This document shows positions 44,920-53,650 of a DNA stretch of 64,000 bases, piece by piece. Origin of the DNA: Thiotrichaceae bacterium (lineage in GTDB: Bacteria; Pseudomonadota; Gammaproteobacteria; SZUA-140); the NCBI GenBank assembly GCA_002401765.2, contig NVTY02000014.1, positions 65,962-129,961 of the forward strand, written 5' to 3'. The notes below the pieces were generated by a model. The model was given only the letters and a program-made list of their open reading frames with translations. It searched no databases and was not told the DNA's origin. Position numbers and translations under genes: made by a program. Positions within the stretch are counted from its first letter, which is position 1. Every line of letters begins with the position of its first letter.

Positions 44920-45243
44920 ATGGAAATCAAACTGGAGTGTTTTTTGGTGAATAGTAATAACAATGAAGTGGCCCGCCACAGCGATACTATATGGAAACGA
45001 GGTCTATATATGTTGTTGTTTGCATTTTTAATCGGAGTGGTTAAGTTTGTGACGTTTTCAGTGGTGGTGTTGCAGTTTTTTTTGGTGCTTGTCAATGGTG
45101 TGCCAAATACGCAGCTACTGGATTTTGGTCTGTCGCTAAGCCGTTACACCTATCAAATCATGCTGTTTTTGACCTTCAACAGTGAAACCCCGCCCTATCC
45201 CTTTAGTGAGTGGCCCTCAGGTAAATCACTGTCGAATGAATAA
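44920..45243 (+). CDS. DUF4389 membrane protein
   Basis: 107 residues with two hydrophobic segments (LYMLLFAFLIGVVKFVTFSV; VVLQFFLVLVNG) and the family-typical pieces FGLSLSRYTYQIMLFLTFNSE and PPYPFSEWP. Members are small inner-membrane proteins of unknown function, common in Gammaproteobacteria. ATG 44920 or GTG 44947 are possible starts. It lies 16 bp after arfB and 11 bp before the Gre-like gene, suggesting cotranscription. Confidence 0.82.
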   Translation: MEIKLECFLVNSNNNEVARHSDTIWKRGLYMLLFAFLIGVVKFVTFSVVVLQFFLVLVNGVPNTQLLDFGLSLSRYTYQIMLFLTFNSETPPYPFSEWPSGKSLSNE

Positions 45244-45254
45244 AGCGTATATGG

Positions 45255-45767
45255 ATGAATAAATTACAAGCCCTGCAACAGATCTTGGTCGCACTGCAAC
45301 ATGATCTAGCTGGATTGCAACAGGCAGTAAAGGCGGCGCATGAGAGCGCGACGCACGGTGAAAGTGTGGCGGAAAATAAATATGATACGCGTGGGCTGGA
45401 GGCGTCATACCTTGCACATGGGCAGGCAAAACGGGCGGTGGAGATTGAAGCGTCATTGCTGATATACAAAGCGATTAGGCCTGAATCATTAAGTCATGAG
45501 TCGACTGAGGTAGCGATATCCTCTTTGGTTAAGCTGGAAGATCAGGTGGGTGTGCTGCGTTGGGTATGGTTGGGGATTGATGCGGGTGGCGTAAAGTTTG
45601 TATTGGAAGGCAATGACGTGACGATCATCACGCCGCAATCACCACTCGGCGCTGCGTTGATGGGGCGGGAGCAGGGCGATGTGTTTGAGCTTAGCCCGAA
45701 AGGGACTTCGTCCGGTCGCCTGCAAAATGATCGGGCAATGGAATATGAAATCATAGCGCTTTACTAG
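45255..45767 (+). CDS. GreA/GreB-like transcription elongation factor family protein
   Basis: 170 residues: an N-terminal helical hairpin (LQQILVALQHDLAGLQQAVKAAHESA ... AENKYDTRGLEASYLAHGQA) and a C-terminal FKBP-like Gre domain (VWLGIDAGGVKF, TIITPQSPLGAALMGREQGDVFEL). The hairpin tip carries acidic residues, Glu and Asp, as in secondary-channel factors. Similar short Gre-like proteins accompany the DUF4389 gene in other Gammaproteobacteria. Its action on RNA polymerase is inferred. Confidence 0.8.
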   Translation: MNKLQALQQILVALQHDLAGLQQAVKAAHESATHGESVAENKYDTRGLEASYLAHGQAKRAVEIEASLLIYKAIRPESLSHESTEVAISSLVKLEDQVGVLRWVWLGIDAGGVKFVLEGNDVTIITPQSPLGAALMGREQGDVFELSPKGTSSGRLQNDRAMEYEIIALY

Positions 45768-46149
45768 GCGTTGTTATCCATCGTGCTCTACTGCTGATGA
45801 CATTCTGCTGCGCAGATACCAGCGGCGTAAAAAAGATGACTGTATTGCTTTAGTACCGCTGGTTTTCCCGTTAATCGTCCGCTTAATTGAACGATGTATC
45901 TCGATTGCTCGTGATTGTTAATATTTACATTGAACCGATGGGGTTAGTTCGCCACAATGGCGGATAGAATAGAGGATTTCCGGGGGAATCATGCAGTTGC
46001 GGGTTCTTGCGCCGCTTCCGGGATTTGATTGTTTTCATGGATGGCAGAAAGATTGCGGTGGCGGTGGCGCTCTGTCCGCTTGTTTTTATGGCCTTTGTGT
46101 TTGGTCGATGATTGCGCGAGAGCGCTTAACAGTAGTGGTATATGAATAG
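45768..46149. other. Non-coding spacer before the type I R-M locus
   Basis: 380 bp, with short open frames on both strands (for instance 52 codons from ATG 45991 on the plus strand) but none with a family match, codon bias or ribosome site. It probably carries the hsdM promoter and marks the left edge of the accessory island. Confidence 0.45.
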
Positions 46150-47742
46150 ATGGCAGTGAAGAAGAAAAAAGCAGCGCCAAAGGCTAGTGCTAAAAGCGTT
46201 AAAGGCTTTGAAGAGACCCTGTGGGATACCGCCAACAAGTTGCGCGGCACGGTGGAATCTTCCGAGTACAAACACGTGGTGCTGAGCCTGATCTTTCTCA
46301 AATTTATCAGTGATAAGTTTGAAGTACGCCGTGCGGAACTCATTGCCGAAGGTCAGGAAAATTACCTGGATATGGTTGAGTTCTACGCCATGAAAAACGT
46401 CTTCTTTCTGCCAGAGAATGCCCGTTGGCATTATATCCAAATCAACGCCAAGCAAGATGATATCGCCATCAAGATCGATAGTGCATTAGCCACGGTGGAG
46501 AAGAATAACCCTAGCCTCAAAGGCGCACTGCCGGATAACTACTTCTCCCGCCTCGGGTTGGATAGCAGCAAGCTGGCTGCACTCATTGACAGCATCAACA
46601 ACATCGACACCGTCGAAGATGATGAGCAAGACGTGGTCGGTCGAGTGTACGAATACTTCCTCGGCAAATTCGCCGCCACCGAAGGCAAGGGCGGGGGAGA
46701 GTTCTACACCCCCAAGTGCATCGTAAATATCATTGCTGAAATGATCGAACCCTATAACGGCAGAATTTATGATCCCTGCTGCGGCTCGGGCGGTATGTTT
46801 GTGCAGTCGGTCAAATTTGTTGATAGCCACCAGGGTAGTCAGAAAGATATCTCCATCTACGGCCAGGAATACAAAGCCACTACTTATAAACTGGCCAAGA
46901 TGAACCTCGCCATTCGCGGCATCGCCGGTAATTTGGGTGATGTTGCGGCAGACACCTTTTACAAAGATCAACACCCCGACTTCAAGGCCGACTTCATTAT
47001 GGCCAACCCACCCTTTAACCAAAAAGAGTGGCGCGCCAGTGATGAACTGACAGACGACCCGCGCTGGGCCGGTTATGAAGTGCCGCCCACCGGCAACGCC
47101 AACTACGGCTGGATCATGCACATGATCGCCAAGCTATCCGAAAACGGCACCGCTGGATTTGTATTGGCTAATGGGGCGATGTCGACCAATACCAAGGGTG
47201 AAGGCTCTATCCGCCAGAAAATCATCGAAAACGATTTGGTCGATTGCATGATTGCCATGCCCGGTCAACTTTTTTACACCACTCAGATTCCGGTCTGCCT
47301 CTGGTTCCTGACTAAAAATAAAAAGGCGATGAATATCGATGGCCATACTGAGAGTAACCACCGTGACCGTCAAGGTGAAACCCTGTTTATCGATGCGCGT
47401 AATATGGGCAGCATGATTAGCCGTACTCTAAAAGAACTCACTAAAGACGACATCGCACAAATCACTAGCACCTACCATGCCTGGCGTGGTGAAGCTAAAG
47501 ATGGTGATTATGAAGACGTAGCGGGCTTCTGTAAATCAGCCAGGCTAGATGAGATTAAGGCCAACGACTTCGTGCTTACCCCAGGTCGCTATGTGGGCAC
47601 AGCCGAGATTGAAGATGATGGAATTCCGTTTGAAACTAAGATGAGCGAGTTAAGCAAAACCCTGTTTCGACAGATGTCGGATTCTGAACAGCTGGATGAT
47701 GTGATTCGTCAGAATTTGAAGGTATTGGGTTATGGGGCGTAA
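46150..47742 (+). CDS. hsdM: Type I restriction-modification DNA methyltransferase subunit HsdM
   Basis: N6-adenine methyltransferase subunit, 530 residues, complete. HsdM_N helical domain at about 18-150 (LWDTANKLRGTVESSEYKHV), then the N6_Mtase domain: GGGEFYTPK near 183, SAM motif I YDPCCGSGGMFVQ near 206, catalytic motif IV MANPPFNQKEW near 284. A short Lys/Ala tail precedes the first domain. It overlaps the following DUF1016 remnant by 11 bases. With the fused HsdS downstream it could form a working M2S1 methyltransferase. Confidence 0.96.
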   Translation: MAVKKKKAAPKASAKSVKGFEETLWDTANKLRGTVESSEYKHVVLSLIFLKFISDKFEVRRAELIAEGQENYLDMVEFYAMKNVFFLPENARWHYIQINAKQDDIAIKIDSALATVEKNNPSLKGALPDNYFSRLGLDSSKLAALIDSINNIDTVEDDEQDVVGRVYEYFLGKFAATEGKGGGEFYTPKCIVNIIAEMIEPYNGRIYDPCCGSGGMFVQSVKFVDSHQGSQKDISIYGQEYKATTYKLAKMNLAIRGIAGNLGDVAADTFYKDQHPDFKADFIMANPPFNQKEWRASDELTDDPRWAGYEVPPTGNANYGWIMHMIAKLSENGTAGFVLANGAMSTNTKGEGSIRQKIIENDLVDCMIAMPGQLFYTTQIPVCLWFLTKNKKAMNIDGHTESNHRDRQGETLFIDARNMGSMISRTLKELTKDDIAQITSTYHAWRGEAKDGDYEDVAGFCKSARLDEIKANDFVLTPGRYVGTAEIEDDGIPFETKMSELSKTLFRQMSDSEQLDDVIRQNLKVLGYGA

Positions 47743-48248
47743 ATCAGCGCAAACGACAGACTACGCAAACTGGCTGGCTGCCCTCAAACAGCAGTTTCGC
47801 CAAACCCAACTCAAGGCCGCCGTGCAGATTAATTCCGAACTGCTGAATTATTACTGGCATCTGGGCGATGAAATTGTAGAAAAACAGCAAAACAGCAGCT
47901 GGGGGGATAAATTCCTGGCCCAGCTGAGCCAAGACCTGATGGCAGGATTTCCTGACATTAAAGGTTTCTCCAGGCGAAACTTGGAGCAAATTCGCCGCTG
48001 GTATCGCTTCTGGCAGCAAGACTCGGCAATTACGAAGCAGGCTGCTACGCAATTGGTGCAAATACCCTGGTGGTACAATGTGGTCATCGTTAGCAAATGC
48101 CAAAGCCAGGCCGAAGCCATCAGCAACTTTGAGCAAACCCTGCCGGATACTCAATCTGATCTGGTGCAACAAGCACCTTATGTCTTCCAGGCTCCCTCGT
48201 GTGGAAGAGATCGAGGCCGAGTTTGCCAAGAAGTTGGAAGGTGATTAA
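47732..48248 (+). pseudogene. Degenerate DUF1016 (YhcG-type) nuclease-family gene
   Basis: The N-terminal DUF1016 helical domain is intact up to IPWWYNVVIVSKCQSQAEA (DYANWLAALKQQFRQTQLKA, FSRRNLEQIRRWYRFW). About 25 residues usually following are missing, then TLPDTQSDLVQQ resumes, and after another junction (about 48190) the true C-terminus RLPRVEEIEAEFAKKLEGD continues in a different frame to TAA 48246-48248. The PD-(D/E)XK nuclease domain is absent. The frame read from 47732 stops at 48244. At least two deletions and one frame change, hence a relic. Confidence 0.85.
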
Positions 48249-48255
48249 TAACGTG

Positions 48256-48369
48256 ATGACTGAATTTAGCAACGTGCTATTTCAACAGATGCGTGATTCA
48301 GAACAACTGGATGATCTGATACGTGAAAATCTAAAGGTATTAGGCTATCAAGAGGGACGTGATCAATGA
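48256..48369 (+). pseudogene. Second, diverged copy of an hsdM 3' end
   Basis: A 37-codon frame, MTEFSNVLFQQMRDSEQLDD then LIRENLKVLGYQEGRDQ, matches the last residues of the HsdM in this window (MSELSKTLFRQMSDSEQLDD, VIRQNLKVLGY) at 23 of 31 positions by my alignment. Its TGA overlaps the ATG of the HEPN gene (ATGA at 48366-48369). It is the tail of another hsdM gene, left when two type I loci were joined. Confidence 0.8.
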
Positions 48370-48782
48370 TTGAATACGATAAATTTCAGAAGTCACTCAA
48401 ACACCTTGAAGTGCAATATCAGCACTACACAACCATGGATGAGAACCTCCCTGAATGGATAAAAGAAGCGATTCCCGAATCAATTGTTCAAAGGTTTGAA
48501 ACTTGTTTTGACAGTATGTGGAAGGTGTTGAAAAGGTACCTTAGTGACGAAGTAGGTGTCGCAGATCTTCCTAATGGCCCTAAGCCTATACTTCGAATAG
48601 CAAACGAGAATCAGCTATTTAGTTCGAGCGTGGAACAATGGATTATTTATCTTGATGCGCGTAATAACACGGCACATGATTATAGTGAGGAGAAGGCGTT
48701 AAATACGTTAGCAATTGTAGAAAATTTTATCGATGATGCGATTGGTCTTTATCAAACCATGAGCGGTAAAACATGGGAGTAG
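48366..48782 (+). CDS. HEPN-domain toxin (HI0074 / HepT-like)
   Basis: 138-residue all-alpha protein of the 'nucleotidyltransferase substrate-binding' HI0074 family. The HEPN RNase motif R-x4-H-x-Y is complete: R99-N-N-T-A-H104-D-Y106, including the tyrosine that MntA adenylylates in the Shewanella HepT/MntA system. It is coupled to the hsdM-tail relic by ATGA and overlaps the MNT-HsdS gene by ten bases, so toxin and antitoxin domain are translated together. Predicted activity: RNA cleavage unless adenylylated. Confidence 0.85.
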   Translation: MIEYDKFQKSLKHLEVQYQHYTTMDENLPEWIKEAIPESIVQRFETCFDSMWKVLKRYLSDEVGVADLPNGPKPILRIANENQLFSSSVEQWIIYLDARNNTAHDYSEEKALNTLAIVENFIDDAIGLYQTMSGKTWE

Positions 48783-50509
48783 CACGTGCAATAGATATTA
48801 CCCCGCAACAGCGGAAATTAATTCTTTCATTGTTTAATCTTTATTTTCCGAACAACGCTGTTTGGGCATATGGTTCTCGTGTTAAATGGACGGCAAAGCC
48901 TAGCTCAGACCTTGATCTGGTAGTGTTTTCCGCACCTGAAGAGAGCGCTGAACTTTCATTGTTACGAGAAGCCTTTGATGAAAGCGATCTGCCATTTCGG
49001 GTTGATCTATTTGTCTGGGGTGAAGTGCCAGAACAGTTCCGGAAAAATATTGAAGCTGAACATGTCGTCTTATCGGAATCTCGGGAGCCAGGAGCAGGGG
49101 GGAGGCATCAATTGCTTTGGGAGTTTGCTGGGGGAATGGTGCCGGATCATTGGGAGTTTCGTTCTATAGAAAGCCTTTTAGATACACCTAAATCAATATC
49201 TGTTGGTGTAATGTATCCGGGTGCCAATGTCGATGACGGCGTACCGTTAATCAGGGTTTCAGATGTCAAAGATGGAAGGTTGTTAGGGAAACCTGATTTT
49301 TGTGTGAGTACAGATGTTGATGAGAAATATAAAAGAACCCGATTAAATGGAACTGAATTATTAATTACACTTGTTGGTAACCCTGGTGATTGTGTTATTG
49401 CTACGGAGGAGATGGCTGGCTGGAATGTAGCCAGAGCTCTTGCAGTAGTTAGATTAAAAGATCCCAAGCTGCGAGCATGGATGCGGTATGTTTTGTTAAG
49501 TGCACCAGCACAGCATCTTATAGATTCTAGGCTAAATACCACTGTACAGAGAACACTAAACCTTAAGGACATTAAAGAACTTGGCTTACCAATCCCTCCT
49601 GAAAATGAGAGGGATGCTATTTCAAAATCTGTTGCCACGATAGAGGACAAAATTCAACTCAACCGCCAGATGAATGAAACCCTGGAGGCGATGGCGCAGG
49701 CTTTGTTTAAAAGCTGGTTTGTCGATTTTGATCCGGTAATCGACAACGCCCTGGCCGCAGGCAACGAGATCCCCGAAGTGCTGCAAGCCAAAGCTGCTGT
49801 TCGTCAGGCACTGGCTGCGCAAGCCAATCCTCGGCAACCCCTGCCGGAACATATCCGCCAACAGTTTCCCAATGCCTTTCAATTTAACGAGCGTATGGGG
49901 TGGATTCCTGAGGGGTGGGGAAGTAGTTCTCTTGATCATGTTGCAGGCTATCTGAATGGACTGGCTTTACAGAATTTTCGACCTGAGGATGAAAATGGCT
50001 TCTTGCCTATTGTGAAAAGAGCTCAGCTTAAAAAAGGAGTTTCCACTAGCGAGGAGAAAGCGTCACCAAATATTAAGCCTGAGTATATTATTGATGATGG
50101 TGATGTCATTTTTTCATGGTCAGGGTCTTTGGTGGTTGATATTTGGTGCGGGGGTAAGGCTGCACTTAATCAACATTTATTTAAAGTTACTTCAGACAAA
50201 TACCCCAAATGGTTTTATCTTTATTTCACTAGACATCACCTGGTCGAGTTTAAAAGAATTGCTGAGGCAAAGGCAGTGACTATGGGGGATATTAAGAGAG
50301 AGCATCTTCGACAGGCGATTTGTGTAATTCCTCCTGTAGACGTTATAAATTCAGGATCAGAAATGTTGGGGGTAATTTTAGATAAGCTGATTAAAACTAG
50401 AATTGAAAATAAGTCGCTAATCAAGCTCCGTGACACTCTATTACCCAGACTGCTTTCCGGCGAACTGCGCATCCCAGAAGCGGAAACGCTGATGAAGGAG
50501 GTGGTGTGA
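48773..50509 (+). CDS. hsdS: Fusion of MNT nucleotidyltransferase (MntA/HI0073-like) with type I specificity subunit HsdS
   Basis: 578 residues in one uninterrupted frame. Residues 1-105 are a minimal nucleotidyltransferase: G34-S35-x10-D46-x-D48 and third metal Asp78 (FRVDLFVW), the full GSx10DxD signature of MntA antitoxins, ending VPEQFRKNIEAEHVVL. A linker (104-121) leads into HsdS: first target-recognition domain 122-290 (PDHWEFRSIESLL), conserved coiled-coil region NRQMNETLEAMAQALFKSWF near 296, second TRD about 375-545, and the C-terminal coil LRDTLLPRLLSGELRIPEAE. Both TRDs look complete. An SD-like GGGGGGAGG (49097-49105) before TTG 49112, and ATG 49136, could start HsdS alone. Confidence 0.88.
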   Translation: MGVARAIDITPQQRKLILSLFNLYFPNNAVWAYGSRVKWTAKPSSDLDLVVFSAPEESAELSLLREAFDESDLPFRVDLFVWGEVPEQFRKNIEAEHVVLSESREPGAGGRHQLLWEFAGGMVPDHWEFRSIESLLDTPKSISVGVMYPGANVDDGVPLIRVSDVKDGRLLGKPDFCVSTDVDEKYKRTRLNGTELLITLVGNPGDCVIATEEMAGWNVARALAVVRLKDPKLRAWMRYVLLSAPAQHLIDSRLNTTVQRTLNLKDIKELGLPIPPENERDAISKSVATIEDKIQLNRQMNETLEAMAQALFKSWFVDFDPVIDNALAAGNEIPEVLQAKAAVRQALAAQANPRQPLPEHIRQQFPNAFQFNERMGWIPEGWGSSSLDHVAGYLNGLALQNFRPEDENGFLPIVKRAQLKKGVSTSEEKASPNIKPEYIIDDGDVIFSWSGSLVVDIWCGGKAALNQHLFKVTSDKYPKWFYLYFTRHHLVEFKRIAEAKAVTMGDIKREHLRQAICVIPPVDVINSGSEMLGVILDKLIKTRIENKSLIKLRDTLLPRLLSGELRIPEAETLMKEVV

Positions 50510-50538
50510 GTCAAGCCGACCAAGCTACCCTCATAGAA
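50506..50538 (+). pseudogene. First codons of a lost gene downstream of hsdS (probably hsdR)
   Basis: GTG 50506 overlaps the hsdS stop by four bases (GTGA) and opens a frame SQADQATLIE that is cut after about 11 codons by the REP-like element. The position is that of hsdR or another subunit gene; identity is inferred from the hsdR scrap 200 bp further on. Confidence 0.45.
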
Positions 50539-50629
50539 CCTCGTTCCCACGCTCTGCGTGGGAATACATACGACTGCCAGGGGGGGGGCAGCGGCGGTAT
50601 GAATTCCCACGGAGGACGGTGAGAACTAG
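50539..50629. repeat. REP-like palindromic element
   Basis: Contains the hairpin TTCCCACGC-TCT-GCGTGGGAA (50544-50564) inside CCTCGTTCCCACGCTCTGCG, the head of a palindromic repeat I recognise from many proteobacterial genomes, and a degraded partner end ATTCCCACGGAGGACGGTGA near 50603-50622 around a G-rich centre (GGGGGGGGG at 50580-50588). It sits exactly at the breakpoint of the hsdR gene. Confidence 0.75.
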
Positions 50630-50647
50630 AACAACCGGGAGAGAGTA

Positions 50648-50734
50648 ATGGCTAACTACCAACCGCCATTTACGATTCAATAATCGTGTGCTTGAACTTG
50701 TGGCACAGTTCACAGAGCGATCAACACCCATTAT
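50648..50734 (+). pseudogene. Possible 5' fragment of a Fic-like gene
   Basis: After GGGAGAGAG, ATG 50648 reads MANYQPPFTIQ then stop; shifted by one frame it continues NNRVLELVAQFTERSTPIM. This resembles the N-terminus of Fic-family proteins (PPFTITxxILxLVAEIxE) commonly found beside type I R-M genes. Short and frameshifted, so identity is tentative. Confidence 0.4.
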
Positions 50735-51064
50735 GTGAATAGGAAATTTGAAGGCAAGGGTAAAGGCTTGGTGGTAGATTACATCGGCATCAAAAAACAG
50801 ATGAATCAGGCGCTGAAACATTACAATAAGTCGGATGAGAAAAACTTTAAAGAGATCCAGCAGACTATTGTGGTGGTGAAGGATCACTTGGATCTGCTGG
50901 CGAAGCTATGCCATCAATTTGACACCACGCCTTATTTTAAAGGTAGTCCGTTAGAACAACTTGATTGCTTGATTATGTTGCTAGCCGATCAGGGCTACGC
51001 GCCAGTGGAGCGGGATGAAGTCTATAAAGAGATCTTTGAGCCAGCGGGGAATTTTAAAAAGTAG
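50735..51064 (+). pseudogene. HsdR restriction-subunit fragment
   Basis: VNRKFEGKGKGLVVDYIGIK and IVVVKDHLDLLAKLCHQFDT match the segment of HsdR that follows the helicase core; the frame then ends after GYAPVERDEVYKEIFEPAG-NFKK at TAG 51062-51064. The nuclease and helicase motor domains are missing, so restriction activity from this locus is lost. 109 codons read from a GTG that is internal to the original gene. Confidence 0.82.
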
Positions 51065-51166
51065 CGGATGAAGGGCTAGCGTCTGAGGCGTAATATTAGT
51101 GGCTATCTGTGGGATTGCAAAAAATCGACTTGAAATGATTCCTGGAACTAATCTCCAGCGGGAAGG

Positions 51167-51190
51167 GAGCTGCCTTTTACAAGGCAGCTC
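51167..51190. terminator. Perfect hairpin downstream of metE
   Basis: GAGCTGCCTT (51167-51176) pairs perfectly with AAGGCAGCTC (51181-51190) around TTAC. No T run follows on either strand, so it is a possible Rho-assisted terminator or 3'-end protector for the metE transcript (minus strand) ending 60 bp away. Confidence 0.4.
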
Positions 51191-51251
51191 AATGAACGGT
51201 TATGCGGTGTCATGCGCAGGCATGACGCCGCATGTTTAGCAATGCTCTGGT

Positions 51252-53549
51252 TTATGACGCCCTGCTGCGTTTATAGCGACTGCGCAGAAAAACAGCAGCA
51301 CAGACCATGTTCACCAGTGCGGTGTTCACTTCTGGCCAGCCGCGTGTCTTCAGCCCGCAATCAGGGTTAATCCAGAGGCGTTCGACGGGGATGTGTACCA
51401 GTGCCTTATTCATTAATGATGTGATGCTTTCAACCGCCGGTACGTTGGGTGAGTGGATGTCATAGACGCCGGGGCCAATGTCATTCGGGTATGAGAACTC
51501 TTCAAAGGCTTCGAGTAGTTCCATGTCTGAGCGTGATGTCTCAATGGTGATCACATCGGCATCCATTGCGGCGATTGCCGGCATGATGTCATTGAACGCT
51601 GAGTAACACATGTGGGTGTGGATCTGCGTTTCGTCTTTGACTCCTGAAGCGGTTATTTTAAAGGCGTTGACGGACCACGCCAGATATTTTTCCCACTCAC
51701 GGGTGCGTAGTGGCAGTCCTTCTCGCAATGCCGCTTCATCGATTTGAATGATGGCGATGCCTGCGGCTTCGAGGTCGCACACTTCATCACGCAGTGCCAG
51801 CGCAATCTGCTGGCAGGTTATAGCCCGCGGTTGATCATCGCGCACAAATGACCAGTTAAGGATGGTCACCGGCCCGGTTAACATCCCCTTCATCGGCTTC
51901 TCTGTTTTGGATTGTGCGTAACGACTCCACGCCACCGTCATCGGTTTTTCGCGGCTAACATCGCCGTAGATGATCGGTGGTTTCACACAGCGTGAGCCGT
52001 ATGACTGTACCCAGCCGAACTGGCTAAAGACAAAGCCTTCTAGTTGCTCACCAAAGTACTCCACCATGTCGTTGCGTTCTGGCTCACCATGTACCAGTAC
52101 ATCGATGCCGATTTTTTCCTGTTTTTTGATCACCTCATCGATCTCTTTGCGCATTAAGATCTGGTATTCGGCTTCTGAGAGCTGGCCTGATTTATACTGT
52201 TTACGTGCCAGGCGGATCTCCTGTGTTTGAGGGAAGGAGCCGATGGTAGTGGTGGGCAGTAGCGGCAGTTTTAGCCGTGCCTGCTGTTTCTGAATCCTGA
52301 CTTCGAAGGTGCTTTTCCGTTCGGCCATTGCGGCGGTGATATTATGGCAGCGCTGTTTAACGTTGGGTTTATGGATGCGAGTCGAGGTACGACGCGACTC
52401 AACCGCCTGTCGTGAAATAAGCAGGGCCTGTTCATCACCCTCATCAATATTGTCGAGTGATTGTTTGATGGTGTTCAGTTCGTTTAATTTTTGCACGGCA
52501 AAGGCGAGCCAGTTGCGCACCTCGCTATCGAGCTGCTGTTCCTGCTCAAGATCCACCGGCACATGCAGGAGTGAGCAGGAGGGGGCGAGCCAGAGTCGGT
52601 CTCCTAAGCGTTGTTGCAGTGGTTGCAGCCATTCAAGCAGTGCATCCAGGTCACTGCGCCATATGTTGCGGCCATCGATAATGCCAAGCGAGAGTGTTTT
52701 ATAGATGGGGAGCCATGAGAGCACGGTGTCGATCTCATCCGCACCACGCACCGCGTCGATGTGCAGTGCGTCGGTGGGTAGGCTGCAGGCCAGTTTCAGA
52801 TTTTCTTTTAGGGGGCCAAAATAGACCGCCAGCATGGTTTTGAGTCCTTTCACTGGCAGACGCGTGTAGACCGATTCAAAGGCCTGCTGCCATTCGATCG
52901 GCAGCTCTAATGCAAGAATCGGCTCATCGATCTGTAGCCATTCAACGCCCTGTGATTGAAGGCGGTTTAAGATCTCGCCATAGGCGGGTAGCAGTTTGTC
53001 GATCAGGTCGAGTTTATTGAAATCACCCCCTTTTGTTTTACCCAGCCAGAGATAGCTAAGGGGCCCGAGTATTACCGGTTTTGTTTTATGGCCGAGTTGA
53101 ATGGCTTCGTCTACTTCGTTAAATAATTTATCGCTACTCAGCTCAAAGCCCTGTTGGCTCGAAAATTCAGGCACCTGATAGTGGTAGTTGGTATCAAACC
53201 ATTTGGTCATTTCGCATGCCGCGCTCGGTTCACCAGTGGGGGCGCGGCCTCGCGCCATGCGGAAGTAAGTGTCGAGTGACACCGGCCCTTCGCTATGGTT
53301 AAAGCGTTCTGGCACCACCCCCAGCAGGCAGGAGAGATCTAGCACCTGGTCATACCAAGAGAAGTCACCGACCGGTAGCCACTCAATGCCGGCATCTGCC
53401 TGCTGTTGCCAATGACGCTGGCGCAGTTCACGTCCAACCGTTAAGAGTGCGGGCTGTGCAATCTCCTGCTTCCAATAGGCCTCTAGTGCTTTTTTTAGTT
53501 CACGCTTTGCACCAATTCTGGGAAAGCCGAGATTATGGGTGGTGGTCAT
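51252..53549 (-). CDS. metE: Cobalamin-independent methionine synthase
   Basis: Transfers a methyl group from 5-methyl-tetrahydropteroyl-triglutamate to homocysteine without B12. 765 residues, two TIM barrels. N-terminal [18 protein letters not shown], second barrel from about 435 (TTIGSFPQT). Zinc ligands are visible: THMCYS (His and Cys near 645), VITIETSRS (Glu) and NPDCGLKTR (Cys near 735). The C-terminus has a short basic extension ([10 protein letters not shown]). Divergent from the LysR gene, the classic metE-metR arrangement. Confidence 0.97.
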   Translation of the reverse strand: MTTTHNLGFPRIGAKRELKKALEAYWKQEIAQPALLTVGRELRQRHWQQQADAGIEWLPVGDFSWYDQVLDLSCLLGVVPERFNHSEGPVSLDTYFRMARGRAPTGEPSAACEMTKWFDTNYHYQVPEFSSQQGFELSSDKLFNEVDEAIQLGHKTKPVILGPLSYLWLGKTKGGDFNKLDLIDKLLPAYGEILNRLQSQGVEWLQIDEPILALELPIEWQQAFESVYTRLPVKGLKTMLAVYFGPLKENLKLACSLPTDALHIDAVRGADEIDTVLSWLPIYKTLSLGIIDGRNIWRSDLDALLEWLQPLQQRLGDRLWLAPSCSLLHVPVDLEQEQQLDSEVRNWLAFAVQKLNELNTIKQSLDNIDEGDEQALLISRQAVESRRTSTRIHKPNVKQRCHNITAAMAERKSTFEVRIQKQQARLKLPLLPTTTIGSFPQTQEIRLARKQYKSGQLSEAEYQILMRKEIDEVIKKQEKIGIDVLVHGEPERNDMVEYFGEQLEGFVFSQFGWVQSYGSRCVKPPIIYGDVSREKPMTVAWSRYAQSKTEKPMKGMLTGPVTILNWSFVRDDQPRAITCQQIALALRDEVCDLEAAGIAIIQIDEAALREGLPLRTREWEKYLAWSVNAFKITASGVKDETQIHTHMCYSAFNDIMPAIAAMDADVITIETSRSDMELLEAFEEFSYPNDIGPGVYDIHSPNVPAVESITSLMNKALVHIPVERLWINPDCGLKTRGWPEVNTALVNMVCAAVFLRSRYKRSRAS

Positions 53550-53650
53550 GATTCACTCCTGTGTTTACTTAATTTTGTTAACAGAGTTTGAATTGAAAAG
53601 TTAAGCGAGTAAACTTCATGGTTTTCATAACTAACATGAGGTTGGTTTGT

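Noticed and set aside
45989..46180. Minus-strand frame upstream of hsdM with a His/Arg-rich stretch
   Set aside because: It runs antisense into the start of hsdM, which is unambiguous, and has no family resemblance.
50580..50588. Nine consecutive G as a phase-variable tract
   Set aside because: It lies in the REP-like element outside any intact frame, so length changes would not switch a gene; it could also be a sequencing artefact.
53550..53650. Search for a cobalamin riboswitch or a MetR site before metE
   Set aside because: The divergent spacer is only about 100 bp, has no B12 box, and no clear TGAA-N5-TTCA site.
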